Part shown: positions 56,087 through 64,000 of the stretch, in pieces | How positions within the stretch are numbered: the first letter of the stretch is position 1 | How the letters are laid out: the number at the start of each line of letters is the position of its first letter | Source of the DNA: Levilactobacillus suantsaiihabitans | Lineage (GTDB): Bacteria; Bacillota; Bacilli; Lactobacillales; Lactobacillaceae | NCBI RefSeq assembly: GCF_004745505.1 | Contig: NZ_RKLX01000003.1 | Span: 62,001 to 126,000 of the forward strand | Direction of reading: 5' to 3' | DNA: 64,000 bases | Program-made: the position numbers and the translations under genes | Notes under the pieces: generated by a model | Databases searched by the model: none | Seen by the model: only the letters and a program-made list of their open reading frames with translations | What the model was told of the DNA's origin: nothing

Positions 56087-56908
56087 TTAAACTTCACCGG
56101 CTAAAATGGCGTCAATGACGTTTAATACGCCGTCGTGATTATTATCGGTGGGCGTGATGAGGTCGGCGACGGCCTTAACGCTGGCGGTCCCGTTTTGCAT
56201 GGCGACCCCTAAACCAGCGTGCGCCAACATGTCGCGGTCATTGTCGTTATCTCCAAAGGCGGCGATTTCGGCCGGTGTAATGTGCCAGGCCTGTGCCAGT
56301 TCGGTCAGGCCGATTGCCTTGTTCATGTGGGCAGCCACGATGTCGATGCTCCCAAAACCACTGGCCATCGCATTGATTTGCCCCGGAAAACGCGCATTCA
56401 AGCGGGCGGCCAAGGCCTGGATCGTCTCGTTGGGCCATTCACCGTTGATCTTGTAGATAGTGTCTTCGACCTGCGTGAGATCCGCAACCCGGACAATGTT
56501 GTTAAAGAAGTAGTCTTGCGACGCCAGGTCGCTGGGCTGGTCGTCTTGGGGGATGTAGGTGCCATGCGCCCCGGACAACCGTAAGATTTTGGGCCGCAAC
56601 TGCGGGTCTGCTAAGATTTCGGTGATCACTTGGCGGACCAGTGGTAGCGGTAAGGCGGTTTCCAGACGCGTTTGGCCCTGGTCGACGATCTGAGCCCCGT
56701 TTTCCGCCACGAAGGTTTGGACGCGTGGTGTGGGGGCAAAGACCCGTTGTAAGTGGCCCAAATGGTTCCCACTGGCCACGACGAAATGAATGCCAGCTGC
56801 CGTCATGCGGGTCAGCTGGTCGTCAAAGCGGTCATGGTTGTATTGTCGCTGTTGATTGAGAAAGGTGCCATCGACATCGGTGGCAATCAGTTTAATGTTG
56901 TGTGTCAT
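56087..56908 (-). CDS. Cof-type HAD phosphatase
   Basis: 273 residues from ATG 56908 (AAGGAGAA 5 nt upstream); the longer in-frame start lacks a site. HAD superfamily with the nucleophile motif IATDVDGTFLN (Asp9 region), VVASGN as motif II, and AAFGDNDNDRDMLAHAG as motifs III/IV; the cap is the Cof/C2 type. These enzymes dephosphorylate sugar phosphates, FMN or similar small molecules with low specificity. Not a beta-phosphoglucomutase (that family has a C1 cap), so it does not complete the maltose pathway. Confidence 0.88.
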   Translation of the reverse strand: MTHNIKLIATDVDGTFLNQQRQYNHDRFDDQLTRMTAAGIHFVVASGNHLGHLQRVFAPTPRVQTFVAENGAQIVDQGQTRLETALPLPLVRQVITEILADPQLRPKILRLSGAHGTYIPQDDQPSDLASQDYFFNNIVRVADLTQVEDTIYKINGEWPNETIQALAARLNARFPGQINAMASGFGSIDIVAAHMNKAIGLTELAQAWHITPAEIAAFGDNDNDRDMLAHAGLGVAMQNGTASVKAVADLITPTDNNHDGVLNVIDAILAGEV

Positions 56909-56962
56909 CGTCTTCTCCTTGATGTTTTTAAGAATTTCTAATTTTAATGATAAAGGCTTCAA

Positions 56963-57156
56963 GTAGGGAATTCAATGGTGTACGTTAGCTGAAGAGTCAA
57001 AAAAGGGTTCGAATTACTAGTGTTTTTAACCAATATGCTATAAACTACTAATGAATCAGTAACATAAAGACTGAAAATAAGGGCTATAATAAATGGTTAG
57101 CGGGTCTGATAAACCCAATGACCCGATGACGCAATGCAGAAAGGAAGAAAGATTAA
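56963..57156 (+). promoter_or_regulatory. Promoter region of the MarR gene
   Basis: Two -10-like boxes (TATGCTATAAAC near 57034 and TATAAT at 57085-57090) with weak -35 elements. GGGTCTGATAAACCC near 57102 is a short hairpin in the leader. Confidence 0.35.
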
Positions 57157-57540
57157 ATGACGCAAACGAACGATTTAAACCAATCCTTGGAATGGTTCTC
57201 GCAACTTCAAAAGATCATGCGGCCAGTCACCACGATCAAGACGGAGGAAATTACGATTTCGTTGGAACAATTCAATCTGTTACATGCCATCACGGACCAA
57301 AAAGATGAGTTCACGCCAACGAAGTTCGCTGGTCAAATCGGTGTGTCCAAGTCCATGATCTCCGGGCAGATTTCCCGGTTACTGCGGGCTGGTTTAATCG
57401 AAAGTATCGCCTCACAAGTCGACCGGCGCCAACACAACCTGAAGTTAACGCCGGATGGTGTCAAGGTTTACACGCAAGTTCGCGGTCAAGTCGTTGAACG
57501 ATTGAACGGCTTACACGACGATATTGCAAAATTAATGTAA
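57157..57540 (+). CDS. MarR-family transcriptional regulator
   Basis: 127 residues from ATG 57157 (AAAGGAAG upstream). The winged helix spans about residues 30-100: ISLEQFNLLHAITDQ, TPTKFAGQIGVSKSMISGQI (recognition helix) and the wing RLLRAGLIESIASQVDRRQH with the Asp-Arg-Arg typical of MarR. Shorter than most MarR proteins, at the N-terminal side. The downstream neighbour is the secreted beta-helix protein, with a 150-bp gap; a regulatory link is possible but not shown. Confidence 0.85.
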   Translation: MTQTNDLNQSLEWFSQLQKIMRPVTTIKTEEITISLEQFNLLHAITDQKDEFTPTKFAGQIGVSKSMISGQISRLLRAGLIESIASQVDRRQHNLKLTPDGVKVYTQVRGQVVERLNGLHDDIAKLM

Positions 57541-57690
57541 GTTCGCAAGATTAAATTCATATTGAAAATAAGTCCCCTTTACGACTGGAATCTTTCAATC
57601 GTGTGACAATTTGGTTAAGATGACCCAACGCTTTCATGTCTTAGCTATAATGGAACATGTGGAAAGAACTTTGGAACTGGAGGGGATTTT

Positions 57691-59547
57691 TTGAATCTGA
57701 GGAAAAAGCTAGGTCTACTGGTAGTCGTTGCGACGGGGGCAACGCTGTTAGGCCTAAGTCCGGCGAACGTGCTGCCGGGACGGACTAGTGGAACCACGGT
57801 CGCACAAGCGGCTTCCACGATCAACGCAAAGCACCAGGGGATGGTCGGTGACGCCAAGACGGCGAACAACGACGCTTTGCAAGCAATGATCGACAAGTGG
57901 AGCGGGAGTGTCACGATTCACGTGCCAAAGGGAACCTACCTCTTTGACAAGGGTGCCATTAAGTTGCATTCGAACATCACGTTTAAATTTGACAAGGGTG
58001 CCGTTTTCCGGATTACGGATGGAAATCGGGTAAACTTTGCTTACCCGAGTCCGGAAGCCGGTTACGATGGTGGGATCAGTAATGTGACCTGGAAGGGCGC
58101 AACGTTCCAAGGCGATAACACAGCCAAGGGCCAAAGTGTCTTCACCCAAAGCATTCACCATGCCACCAACGTCAATTTTGATAAATGTGTCTTTGATAAC
58201 GCCGAATCACCAACTGGCCACTACATCGATATCGATGGGAGCCACAACGTGAACATCACGAACTCCGTATTCACCGGGTTCAACGGCTCGCAAGACTTCA
58301 AGGAAGCCATTCAAGTGGATTACTCCAACAAGAAGGCCATGTCTTACAAGAACAAGGGCGACAAGTATGATAACTTACCAAGCTATGACGTGACGGTTGA
58401 CAACAACCAGTTCTTGCCAGTGTCCAAGAAGTCCGGGCAGGTCTCATCGTATGCGCCGAACCCGATCGGTGAGCACGCTATCTACGGTCACGGGAAAGCC
58501 GGCATCATCCATGATGTCCACTTCACCAACAACACGGTCGTCGATCCCAAGCCACTGATGGATGACGGGGTCGCCACGATTCACTTCAAGGGTATTTCCA
58601 ACCTGTGGATCACCGGCAACCAGTTCATCAACCAACACGTGTTGGGGTCTGGGAACTACATTTACCTGTTGAACTCCGAACCCAATTACACGATGACCAA
58701 CTTAAACATCACGGACAACACGTTTACCAACGTTAACCCTACCAAGCAGTACGTCTTCTTGGATAGTACGTCCGCGGATAACCCAATGACCGACGTCACC
58801 ATCACCGGTAACAAGGCCATCACGCAAAAGACTGGCGCCACCTTTGTTAAGGGGAACTTCCCGTTAACGGGCGACACCATCAACATCAGTGATAACAAGA
58901 TTACCAAGGGCAGCGTCGTGGACACCAACGTCACGTCGCAACAGACCATCACCAACACGACGGTCCACAAGCCATCGTCCAATTCGAACTCAAGCTCCAG
59001 CAGTAAGCCGAAGCCGCAGAAGTTGAAGAAGCGTAAGCAAACCAACAAGAGCGAAAAATACGTGGCAGGCTTGGACACGCAACATGCCCAACTCGCAGAC
59101 AACTTTGACAAGTATTCCTTGTACAATCATATTCGCGGTCACAAGAACTGGAATATCATGAAGTACAATTGGAAGAAGCAAAAGAAGATGCGGGTCTACA
59201 TCGACATGCGGGCCACGGCCGATACGGGCAAGTGGTACCGGATTCGCTTCAGCAAGAAGTCCACGACCAAGTACTGGATCCGGGCCAAGGCCTTGGTCTT
59301 TGATACCTTCACCAATGAAGAATACAGTCGTGATCTGACCTTGATGAAGATCTACCCGGTTTACACCCGGCCATTCGATGATCCACTGTTGGCCAAGCAA
59401 AAAGGCACCACGGCCGACATCGCTGAACGGCGCGTTACGATTACGCACCGGGTCAAGCGGACGGATTCCAACGGCAAGGTCACGACTTATTACCAAATGA
59501 GTAATGGGTTGTGGACGCGTGCATTGGCGTTCGATTTGGATTCCTAA
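57691..59547 (+). CDS. Secreted right-handed beta-helix protein (pectate-lyase-like fold)
   Basis: 618 residues from TTG 57691 (TGGAGGGG 6 nt upstream). Signal peptide of about 45 residues (LRKKLGLLVVVATGATLLGL, cleaved near AQA). Residues about 50-430 form a parallel beta-helix of the pectate lyase/glycosyl hydrolase 28-like type: FDKGAIKLHSNITFKFDKGA, and rungs such as HNVNITNSVFTGFNG, YDVTVDNNQFLPVS, TNLNITDNTFTNVN, TDVTITGNKAIT. A Ser-rich linker (about 431-445) and a very basic stretch (KPKPQKLKKRKQTNK) lead to a C-terminal domain of about 160 residues with repeated Tyr/Trp-rich strands that may bind the cell wall. Probable substrate: an extracellular or surface polysaccharide; catalytic residues are not identifiable. 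Confidence 0.8.
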   Translation: MNLRKKLGLLVVVATGATLLGLSPANVLPGRTSGTTVAQAASTINAKHQGMVGDAKTANNDALQAMIDKWSGSVTIHVPKGTYLFDKGAIKLHSNITFKFDKGAVFRITDGNRVNFAYPSPEAGYDGGISNVTWKGATFQGDNTAKGQSVFTQSIHHATNVNFDKCVFDNAESPTGHYIDIDGSHNVNITNSVFTGFNGSQDFKEAIQVDYSNKKAMSYKNKGDKYDNLPSYDVTVDNNQFLPVSKKSGQVSSYAPNPIGEHAIYGHGKAGIIHDVHFTNNTVVDPKPLMDDGVATIHFKGISNLWITGNQFINQHVLGSGNYIYLLNSEPNYTMTNLNITDNTFTNVNPTKQYVFLDSTSADNPMTDVTITGNKAITQKTGATFVKGNFPLTGDTINISDNKITKGSVVDTNVTSQQTITNTTVHKPSSNSNSSSSSKPKPQKLKKRKQTNKSEKYVAGLDTQHAQLADNFDKYSLYNHIRGHKNWNIMKYNWKKQKKMRVYIDMRATADTGKWYRIRFSKKSTTKYWIRAKALVFDTFTNEEYSRDLTLMKIYPVYTRPFDDPLLAKQKGTTADIAERRVTITHRVKRTDSNGKVTTYYQMSNGLWTRALAFDLDS

Positions 59548-59569
59548 TTTAAGCATCACCCCAGACGCA

Positions 59570-59604
59570 ACTAACGTTTTAAGGACGTTGGCTGCGTCTT
59601 TTTG
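59570..59604 (+). terminator. Terminator of the beta-helix protein gene
   Basis: AGACGCA (59573) pairs with TGCGTCT (ending 59599), extended by AACGT/ACGTT, followed by TTTTT. Confidence 0.75.
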
Positions 59605-59790
59605 GTGTCCGCAACTTTTTGTGCAGAGTGACTTGCAACTCTGCCAGTCCGAAGAACTGTTATCGGCCGACCGGTTTTGCTATTCTTTGGGAGAGCGATT
59701 GTGAAATCGGTTAATTAGCTTGACCGTCAGCTATCGCTTCAAGTAGACAAGAACGGGGCTGGCGTGTGGCCAGTTCGAGGAGGATTACAT

Positions 59791-60306
59791 ATGAAAAATG
59801 TGAACAAGCGTCTCCGTCAGGTCGGCGTGGTGTTGGTTGCATTGGTTAGCTTGGGAGCGGCGGCACCGGTGACGACGGCGGACGCAGCGGCTAAAACTGT
59901 CCCGCAAGCATTGCGTAAAACCTGGTTTGACTGGGGTGGTGAGAGTGGTCTCCATCGTGTCAAGATTACGGCCAAAACGTATACGGATAGTTTCGGCTTG
60001 TATCAACACGGGAAGTGGGTCCTTAATGGCACGCAACATACACTTCGGCTGGGGAAAAAGGTTAAGAAAAACAAGACCTTTACGCTGAGTAAGAAACCAG
60101 ATAAGAAGGGGTTCTACACCTTAAGGGTCAAGTTCACTTATCAAGACGGTAGCCTTCAAGACGGGAATGTGACTAGAAAGATTAAACGCGTCAAGGTAAA
60201 GGGCAAAAACCGGTTGAAGATACAGTTGCGCTTTTCAAAGACTGACACCCGCATGGATACTTACATGCCGATAACGAAGAAAATTCTGACGACCACGATG
60301 AATTAA
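59791..60306 (+). CDS. Small secreted protein, array member 1
   Basis: 171 residues from ATG 59791 (GAGGAGG 7 nt upstream). Signal peptide of about 30 residues (LRQVGVVLVALVSLGAAAPV, cleaved near ADA). Mature part: VPQALRKTWFDWGGESGLHR, VKITAKTYTDSFGLYQHGKW, then a Lys-rich strand pattern. The motif (I/V)P-x-x-(L/M)-R-x-x-W ... (K/T)-x-T-A-K-T-Y recurs in members 2 and 3 and in the gene at 34608. Very basic, with no anchor. First of six genes in one direction with short gaps. Confidence 0.8.
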   Translation: MKNVNKRLRQVGVVLVALVSLGAAAPVTTADAAAKTVPQALRKTWFDWGGESGLHRVKITAKTYTDSFGLYQHGKWVLNGTQHTLRLGKKVKKNKTFTLSKKPDKKGFYTLRVKFTYQDGSLQDGNVTRKIKRVKVKGKNRLKIQLRFSKTDTRMDTYMPITKKILTTTMN

Positions 60307-60333
60307 GTTAGGTGAAGGGCAGGAAAATCACAA

Positions 60334-60879
60334 ATGAAAAAAACATGGATTGTTGCCGCAACGCTCATGAGTTTTGGCGTTCTCGGCGGATTGGGTCAAA
60401 CGCAAACGGCGTCAGCGGCTACGAAACTAGGAACGTCGGTGCCGAAGTCTTTGCGAGGAACTTGGTATGACTTGAACAGTCAGATGGGCATCATGCGGGT
60501 CAAGATGACTGCTAAGACATATAGCATTTCGACTGGCTTTTTTATTAAAGGTAAGTGGACGCCTAACTGGAATGGCGGTCGGACTTACAAGTTGGGGAAG
60601 AAAGTTAAGTTACATAAGACGTTCACAATTTCCGCGAAGAATAATAAGCGAGGATACCGAACAATTACGGTGCGGCACTACAACTATTCTTATGTAAAAT
60701 CGCAATATAAGTTGACGAAATCCCGTTGGCATCAGACGCAGGTGCTGGATCATAAAGCCAGGGTATACTCAAACAAGGGCCAGTTCGAAACAACTGATTC
60801 TTATCCATCGGAACTGGTCCAACATTCAAATCCGGCAAAATACTTCTATGATGAATTTGGTATCGGTAGCGTGGACTAG
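60334..60879 (+). CDS. Small secreted protein, array member 2
   Basis: 181 residues. Signal peptide MKKTWIVAATLMSFGVLGG to about residue 29 (cleaved near SAA). Mature opening VPKSLRGTWYDLNSQMGIMR, then VKMTAKTYSISTGFFIKGKW, aligning with members 1 and 3; the C-terminal half is Tyr-rich (RHYNYSYVKSQYKLTKSRWH). GAAGGG lies 10-15 nt before ATG 60334, a weak site. 27-bp gap from member 1. Likely a beta-barrel or lipocalin-like small domain, by strand pattern only. Confidence 0.8.
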   Translation: MKKTWIVAATLMSFGVLGGLGQTQTASAATKLGTSVPKSLRGTWYDLNSQMGIMRVKMTAKTYSISTGFFIKGKWTPNWNGGRTYKLGKKVKLHKTFTISAKNNKRGYRTITVRHYNYSYVKSQYKLTKSRWHQTQVLDHKARVYSNKGQFETTDSYPSELVQHSNPAKYFYDEFGIGSVD

Positions 60880-60893
60880 GGAGGGATAGTAAG

Positions 60894-61397
60894 ATGAAAA
60901 ACGGCATGCTTTTAGGTGCTAGCTTATTGGCTTTGGCATCATTCGGGATCAGTTTGAGTACGTCAGAACCGGCTCAAGCCGCAACGACAATTCCTAGCAA
61001 TATGCGGGGAACTTGGTACCTTATTAATGGTGATGAAATGTTAGGATACACTCGTTTAAAAATGACGGCGAAAACTTATGACATTGCGATCGGAACCTTT
61101 AAGAAAGGGAAGTTTGTCAAAGTCTGGAACGACAAGAAGCCAGTAAAGCTGGCGAATTCATTGGTTGTGAACAAGACGTTCACGACTGAGAGAAAGGGTA
61201 AGAAGCTCATTCTCAAAACGAAGATGGCAGATTGGGGAGTTGTCACGAATACTTATTACATGAAGAAAGGTAATCTCTTTCAACAGTGGGTAAAAGACGA
61301 TAAGAGAGCTGGAAACATGTATCGAAGCGGTGTATTTGAATTTAAGAAGGTAGCTCATCCAGCGAAAGACTACAAGGCTATTTATCAGAGTAATTAA
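60894..61397 (+). CDS. Small secreted protein, array member 3
   Basis: 167 residues from ATG 60894 (GGGAGGGA 7 nt upstream; 14-bp gap from member 2). Signal peptide KNGMLLGASLLALASFGISL, cleaved near AQA. Mature opening IPSNMRGTWYLINGDEMLGY, then RLKMTAKTYDIAIGTFKKGK, clearly homologous to members 1 and 2. The local base composition is more A/T-rich than in the first 57 kb. Confidence 0.8.
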   Translation: MKNGMLLGASLLALASFGISLSTSEPAQAATTIPSNMRGTWYLINGDEMLGYTRLKMTAKTYDIAIGTFKKGKFVKVWNDKKPVKLANSLVVNKTFTTERKGKKLILKTKMADWGVVTNTYYMKKGNLFQQWVKDDKRAGNMYRSGVFEFKKVAHPAKDYKAIYQSN

Positions 61398-61456
61398 GCT
61401 GGGAGAAATTTTAGCAATGAGGCTATTACCAATTCTTTAAAGAGGAGATTTTAAAA

Positions 61457-61933
61457 ATGAATAAAATGTTCAAATTAGGTGTTACCGCGCTGGTCGCTGT
61501 TAGTTTTGGTGGGGTAACGACAACGACGGCGGACGCAGCCACTTGGCATAAGGGCCTGCCAAAAATCATTCGGCACAAGATGTACCGGACTAAGTTTAAT
61601 CACAAGTATGGCTATCTTGATTACGATTGGTACAAGGGAACGAAGTCCGTGTTGACCACGCATCGTCCGCAAAGTGGCGCAGCGCTGACCATCTCAAATA
61701 CCAAGTATAAGAAGGTGGGTAAGACTTACGTTGTCAAGGGCGTTGATAAGCTGGCAACGGCGCGGAATAAGTACTCCGGCCACCCTAGTAAGGCGTATGG
61801 TTATTACCGAATCAGAAAAGTAAGTCAAAAGAAAATCAAGATTGCTGAGGGGAAAAAGGCTCAAGGCTCCAAGTATGTTACTGTGCAACGCTTCTATCAC
61901 TATCCTAAGGTAAATGGTCACGCTTGGAAGTAA
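61457..61933 (+). CDS. Small secreted protein, array member 4
   Basis: 158 residues from ATG 61457 (AAAGAGGAG upstream). Signal peptide NKMFKLGVTALVAVSFGGVT, cleaved near ADA. Mature opening ATWHKGLPKIIRHKMYRTKF; a second sub-family that shares the signal peptide and opening almost identically with member 5. Basic and Tyr-rich, ending FYHYPKVNGHAWK. Confidence 0.8.
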   Translation: MNKMFKLGVTALVAVSFGGVTTTTADAATWHKGLPKIIRHKMYRTKFNHKYGYLDYDWYKGTKSVLTTHRPQSGAALTISNTKYKKVGKTYVVKGVDKLATARNKYSGHPSKAYGYYRIRKVSQKKIKIAEGKKAQGSKYVTVQRFYHYPKVNGHAWK

Positions 61934-61999
61934 CGAATCTCTTGTACTTATTAGAAGTGTCAGGATTGAATTCTTAATGAAATTAGGGGAAATTGAAAA

Positions 62000-62434
62000 A
62001 TGAATAAAGCATTTAAGTTAGGTGTAACAGCCTTAGTCGCCATCAGTTTTGGTGGGTTAACGGCAACGACGGCGGACGCAGCCACTTGGCATAAGGGATT
62101 GCCAAAATTTGTGCGGAATAAAAAATTCCGGACCAAGTTTGAGAATAAGTATAAAGAATACACGTGGGCTAGAGGGACCAAGCGTACTTTTTCAATTAAG
62201 CATACTCAGGCTGGTATCGACGTTGCTAAGAACGTGAAATACCAAAAGAAGGGCAAGACTTACCTTATCAAAGGTATTTATGTGGATCCTGACGCTAAAC
62301 GGCACACTTCGTACTATCGCGTTCGGAAAATCAGTAACAAGAAGATTAAGGCCGGTTTTGGTAAGCGTGGAAAATTGATGACAATGACTAAGTTTAAGCA
62401 CTTCCCACGAGTTAATGGCCAAATCTGGAACTAG
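62000..62434 (+). CDS. Small secreted protein, array member 5
   Basis: 144 residues from ATG 62000 (TAGGGGAAA upstream). Signal peptide NKAFKLGVTALVAISFGGLT and opening ATWHKGLPKFVRNKKFRTKF nearly match member 4; the end FKHFPRVNGQIWN also corresponds. The middle is more divergent, so this is a recent tandem duplication with faster change in the central part. Confidence 0.8.
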   Translation: MNKAFKLGVTALVAISFGGLTATTADAATWHKGLPKFVRNKKFRTKFENKYKEYTWARGTKRTFSIKHTQAGIDVAKNVKYQKKGKTYLIKGIYVDPDAKRHTSYYRVRKISNKKIKAGFGKRGKLMTMTKFKHFPRVNGQIWN

Positions 62435-62449
62435 AAAGGATTTTCGAAA

Positions 62450-62914
62450 ATGAAAAAGATTATTCCAGCAGTCGCACTGTCAGCGGCATTTCTTGGTATC
62501 GGCTTGGCGGCCCCAACGTCTGCGCAAGCCGCTAAGTTGACCACGGTCCCCAAGGACATGCGGAGTGCCTTTGGGAACATGGGGGAGTTGGCCTACCTTA
62601 AAAAGTTTACCAAGACGACCTATAATATGGGCGCAATCGTGAAGAGCAAGAAGGGTAACTGGGTGATTCCGAAACGTAATCGCCCACTGAAATTGGCCAA
62701 AAAATTGAGTCAAAAGACGTTTACACTCACCACGAAGAACAAGTATGGGTACCGTAAACTACAGACGAAAGATGGCAAGTACGTTTCGACGGAGTACTAC
62801 AAGCTTAAAGGAAAAGCACTGACGATCAGCGACTCTGCCAATGGTAAGCAGTTTGCTGACGGTTACACGAAGTTACCAACGTTAGCTAGCCGGAGAGCCT
62901 TCTTCGGCAAATAA
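62450..62914 (+). CDS. Small secreted protein, array member 6
   Basis: 154 residues from ATG 62450 (GAAAGGA upstream; 15-bp gap from member 5). Signal peptide MKKIIPAVALSAAFLGIGLA, cleaved near AQA. Mature opening TVPKDMRSAFGNMGELAYLK returns to the first sub-family pattern (VP-x-x-M-R) but lacks the Trp. Lys-rich strands follow (KLAKKLSQKTFTLTTKNKYG). No anchor motif. Confidence 0.78.
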   Translation: MKKIIPAVALSAAFLGIGLAAPTSAQAAKLTTVPKDMRSAFGNMGELAYLKKFTKTTYNMGAIVKSKKGNWVIPKRNRPLKLAKKLSQKTFTLTTKNKYGYRKLQTKDGKYVSTEYYKLKGKALTISDSANGKQFADGYTKLPTLASRRAFFGK

Positions 62915-62996
62915 ACGATCACCACAAGATGAGCGCCGACTAACCACGCGTTAGCCTGCGTTCACCTTGTCATACATAGAAAGAGGTTTAAGAATC

Positions 62997-64000
62997 ATGA
63001 TGAAGAGAAAAATCGTCTGGGCCAGCCTGATTGCAGTGTTCGCCCTCGGCGTTGCGGGGTGTGGCAATCACAGCAAATCGACCGCCAGCCACAGCAAGAC
63101 TAGCCAGTCCACCAAGGTCGCGGACAAGCCCAGCACCAAGAAGACGGTGGCGAAGGTTGAAACGCCAAAGCCATCCGCAATGACGACGCTACTGAAGCCA
63201 TTGATGGGCAAGAATGCCGAGGACCAAGGCACTCAGGGCGACAAGGGGATGACCTACTCACAGTTCTACTATCGCCAAGGCAACTGGCATTGGCGGGTCA
63301 CTGCGAAGTCCGGTACCGTGATTGACGCGAAGGTGCTGAGCTTAGGAAAATCGGAATATGGTGAGTCTCAGTTGAAGGTTCAAAAAGGTCATGGCGACAA
63401 CTTCACCGTCGACCTCAGTCGGCCAGATCAAGGTGCGTACTACTCTGTTAAATCCAAAGCGCTTGATCATACTGCGACCTACCTGATTGGCGATACCGAT
63501 GGTCATTGGACTGCCGGAGCGCCCTCTGAGTTGACGGGGACTTGGTCAACGCATATTTACTCTGTTTCTGACGGCGATGATCCGTATGAGCGTACCCGTT
63601 TCTTTATTAGTTCGGACGGTGTAGGTGGTGAAAGGGATACCTTTACGTCGCGGTACACGGTCGACAAGCTTGGATCCGGTTGGGGAGCTAATGATGAAGC
63701 ACAGTACCAAAAGCTGGCTGACAACAGTTACCTGTTGAAAACTCACTTACAAGGACGGTTTGTCGATGCTTATCGAGTAGTTTTGAAGAACAATCAGTTG
63801 ACAGTTGACGATGGTGCCTATCATATGTCTAACATGTATAAAGCATCTGCTAAGCCTGGACAGGCCTTTGGGTCTGATAATAGTCCAGCTAAGAATCTGA
63901 CATCTGATCAGCTTTACGATTGGATTTTTCGGCATTTGCCAGATTACAACCAAATGAAGCATACTTATAAAAAAGCGGCGTGTTTTCCAAGTACCAAGGA
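62997..64000 (+). CDS. Lipoprotein, partial (runs off the window end)
   Basis: Open from ATG 62997 (or 63000) to the last base; about 334 codons visible. Signal peptide MKRKIVWASLIAVFALGVAGC ends in a lipobox (GVAGC), so it is lipid-anchored. A Ser/Thr/Lys-rich spacer follows (SKSTASHSKTSQSTKVADKP). Then a domain with QFYYRQGNWHWRVTAKSGTV and SELTGTWSTHIYSVSDGDDP; the L-T-G-T-W block recalls the secreted-protein family upstream. AAGAGG lies 10 nt before the start. Function unknown. It ends the run of surface proteins seen here. Confidence 0.75.
   Translation, partial: MMKRKIVWASLIAVFALGVAGCGNHSKSTASHSKTSQSTKVADKPSTKKTVAKVETPKPSAMTTLLKPLMGKNAEDQGTQGDKGMTYSQFYYRQGNWHWRVTAKSGTVIDAKVLSLGKSEYGESQLKVQKGHGDNFTVDLSRPDQGAYYSVKSKALDHTATYLIGDTDGHWTAGAPSELTGTWSTHIYSVSDGDDPYERTRFFISSDGVGGERDTFTSRYTVDKLGSGWGANDEAQYQKLADNSYLLKTHLQGRFVDAYRVVLKNNQLTVDDGAYHMSNMYKASAKPGQAFGSDNSPAKNLTSDQLYDWIFRHLPDYNQMKHTYKKAACFPSTK

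Noticed and set aside
56087-56908. Beta-phosphoglucomutase completing the maltose pathway
   Set aside because: The cap and motif layout are Cof-type (C2 cap), not the C1-capped PgmB family.

Overview
The window looks like chromosomal DNA of a relatively GC-rich member of the Lactobacillaceae (inference). The basis is the gene set: MntH, type II NADH dehydrogenase, NADH oxidase, LuxS, DUF1129, DUF2929 and DUF915 proteins, a MalT-like carrier with maltose phosphorylase, an R-specific-ADH-like short-chain dehydrogenase, and several families of small secreted proteins, all behind strong Shine-Dalgarno sites. A heterofermentative Levilactobacillus-like host is plausible but cannot be proved from this sequence alone. 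I saw no rRNA, tRNA, CRISPR array, prophage module or complete insertion sequence.

Layout. 1-1.5 kb: two-component system (kinase cut by the window start) divergent from a small secreted protein. 2.3-12.5 kb: redox and housekeeping genes (NAD(P)-binding protein, ndh, ogt, a TetR regulator, a succinate-semialdehyde-type dehydrogenase, an SDR alcohol dehydrogenase, GNAT, mntH, degV). 12.5-19.8 kb: DedA protein flanked by two predicted C-rich small RNAs, nox, a trxA-csoR/cstR-like operon, a two-gene fluoride channel, DUF1129. 19.8-30.9 kb: LCP protein, luxS, two secreted paralogues, two Mor-like regulators, a secreted serine hydrolase, an orphan antitoxin-like protein, an exonuclease-HTH fusion, an orphan PTS EIIC with a DUF915 hydrolase, a LysR regulator. 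31-38.3 kb: TauE/SafE-DUF1634 pair, MFS-relQ pair, a secreted protein, a CPA2 antiporter, CadD. 38.9-44.7 kb: YfhO and a second two-component system. 45.5-51.1 kb: maltose locus (LacI regulator, GPH carrier, maltose phosphorylase). 51.2-57.5 kb: a small transcript unit, hicAB, a zinc-independent S14 gene under a Zur-like box, galM, a frameshifted lipase-like gene, HAD, MarR. 57.7 kb to the end: a secreted beta-helix protein, a tandem array of six small secreted proteins and a truncated lipoprotein.

The most unusual content is non-coding. (i) A dense family of mobile, MITE-like elements: the two intact copies (35004-35639, 48056-48682) have about 14-bp terminal inverted repeats and each is flanked by its own perfect 8-bp direct repeat (TTAAATAA; ATGATTTA). 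Each carries two structured modules: A, a cloverleaf-like four-stem fold present in seven full copies, and B, a multi-hairpin present in five full copies. Stem sequences differ between copies but the partner strands change with them, the signature of a conserved fold. (ii) A separate structured element (C) lies next to the 3' ends of six genes or operons, again with covarying stems; one C copy has been invaded by the mobile element. (iii) Two predicted small RNAs present the same C-rich loop (GCACUCCCCC). These three items are the best candidates for undescribed biology here.
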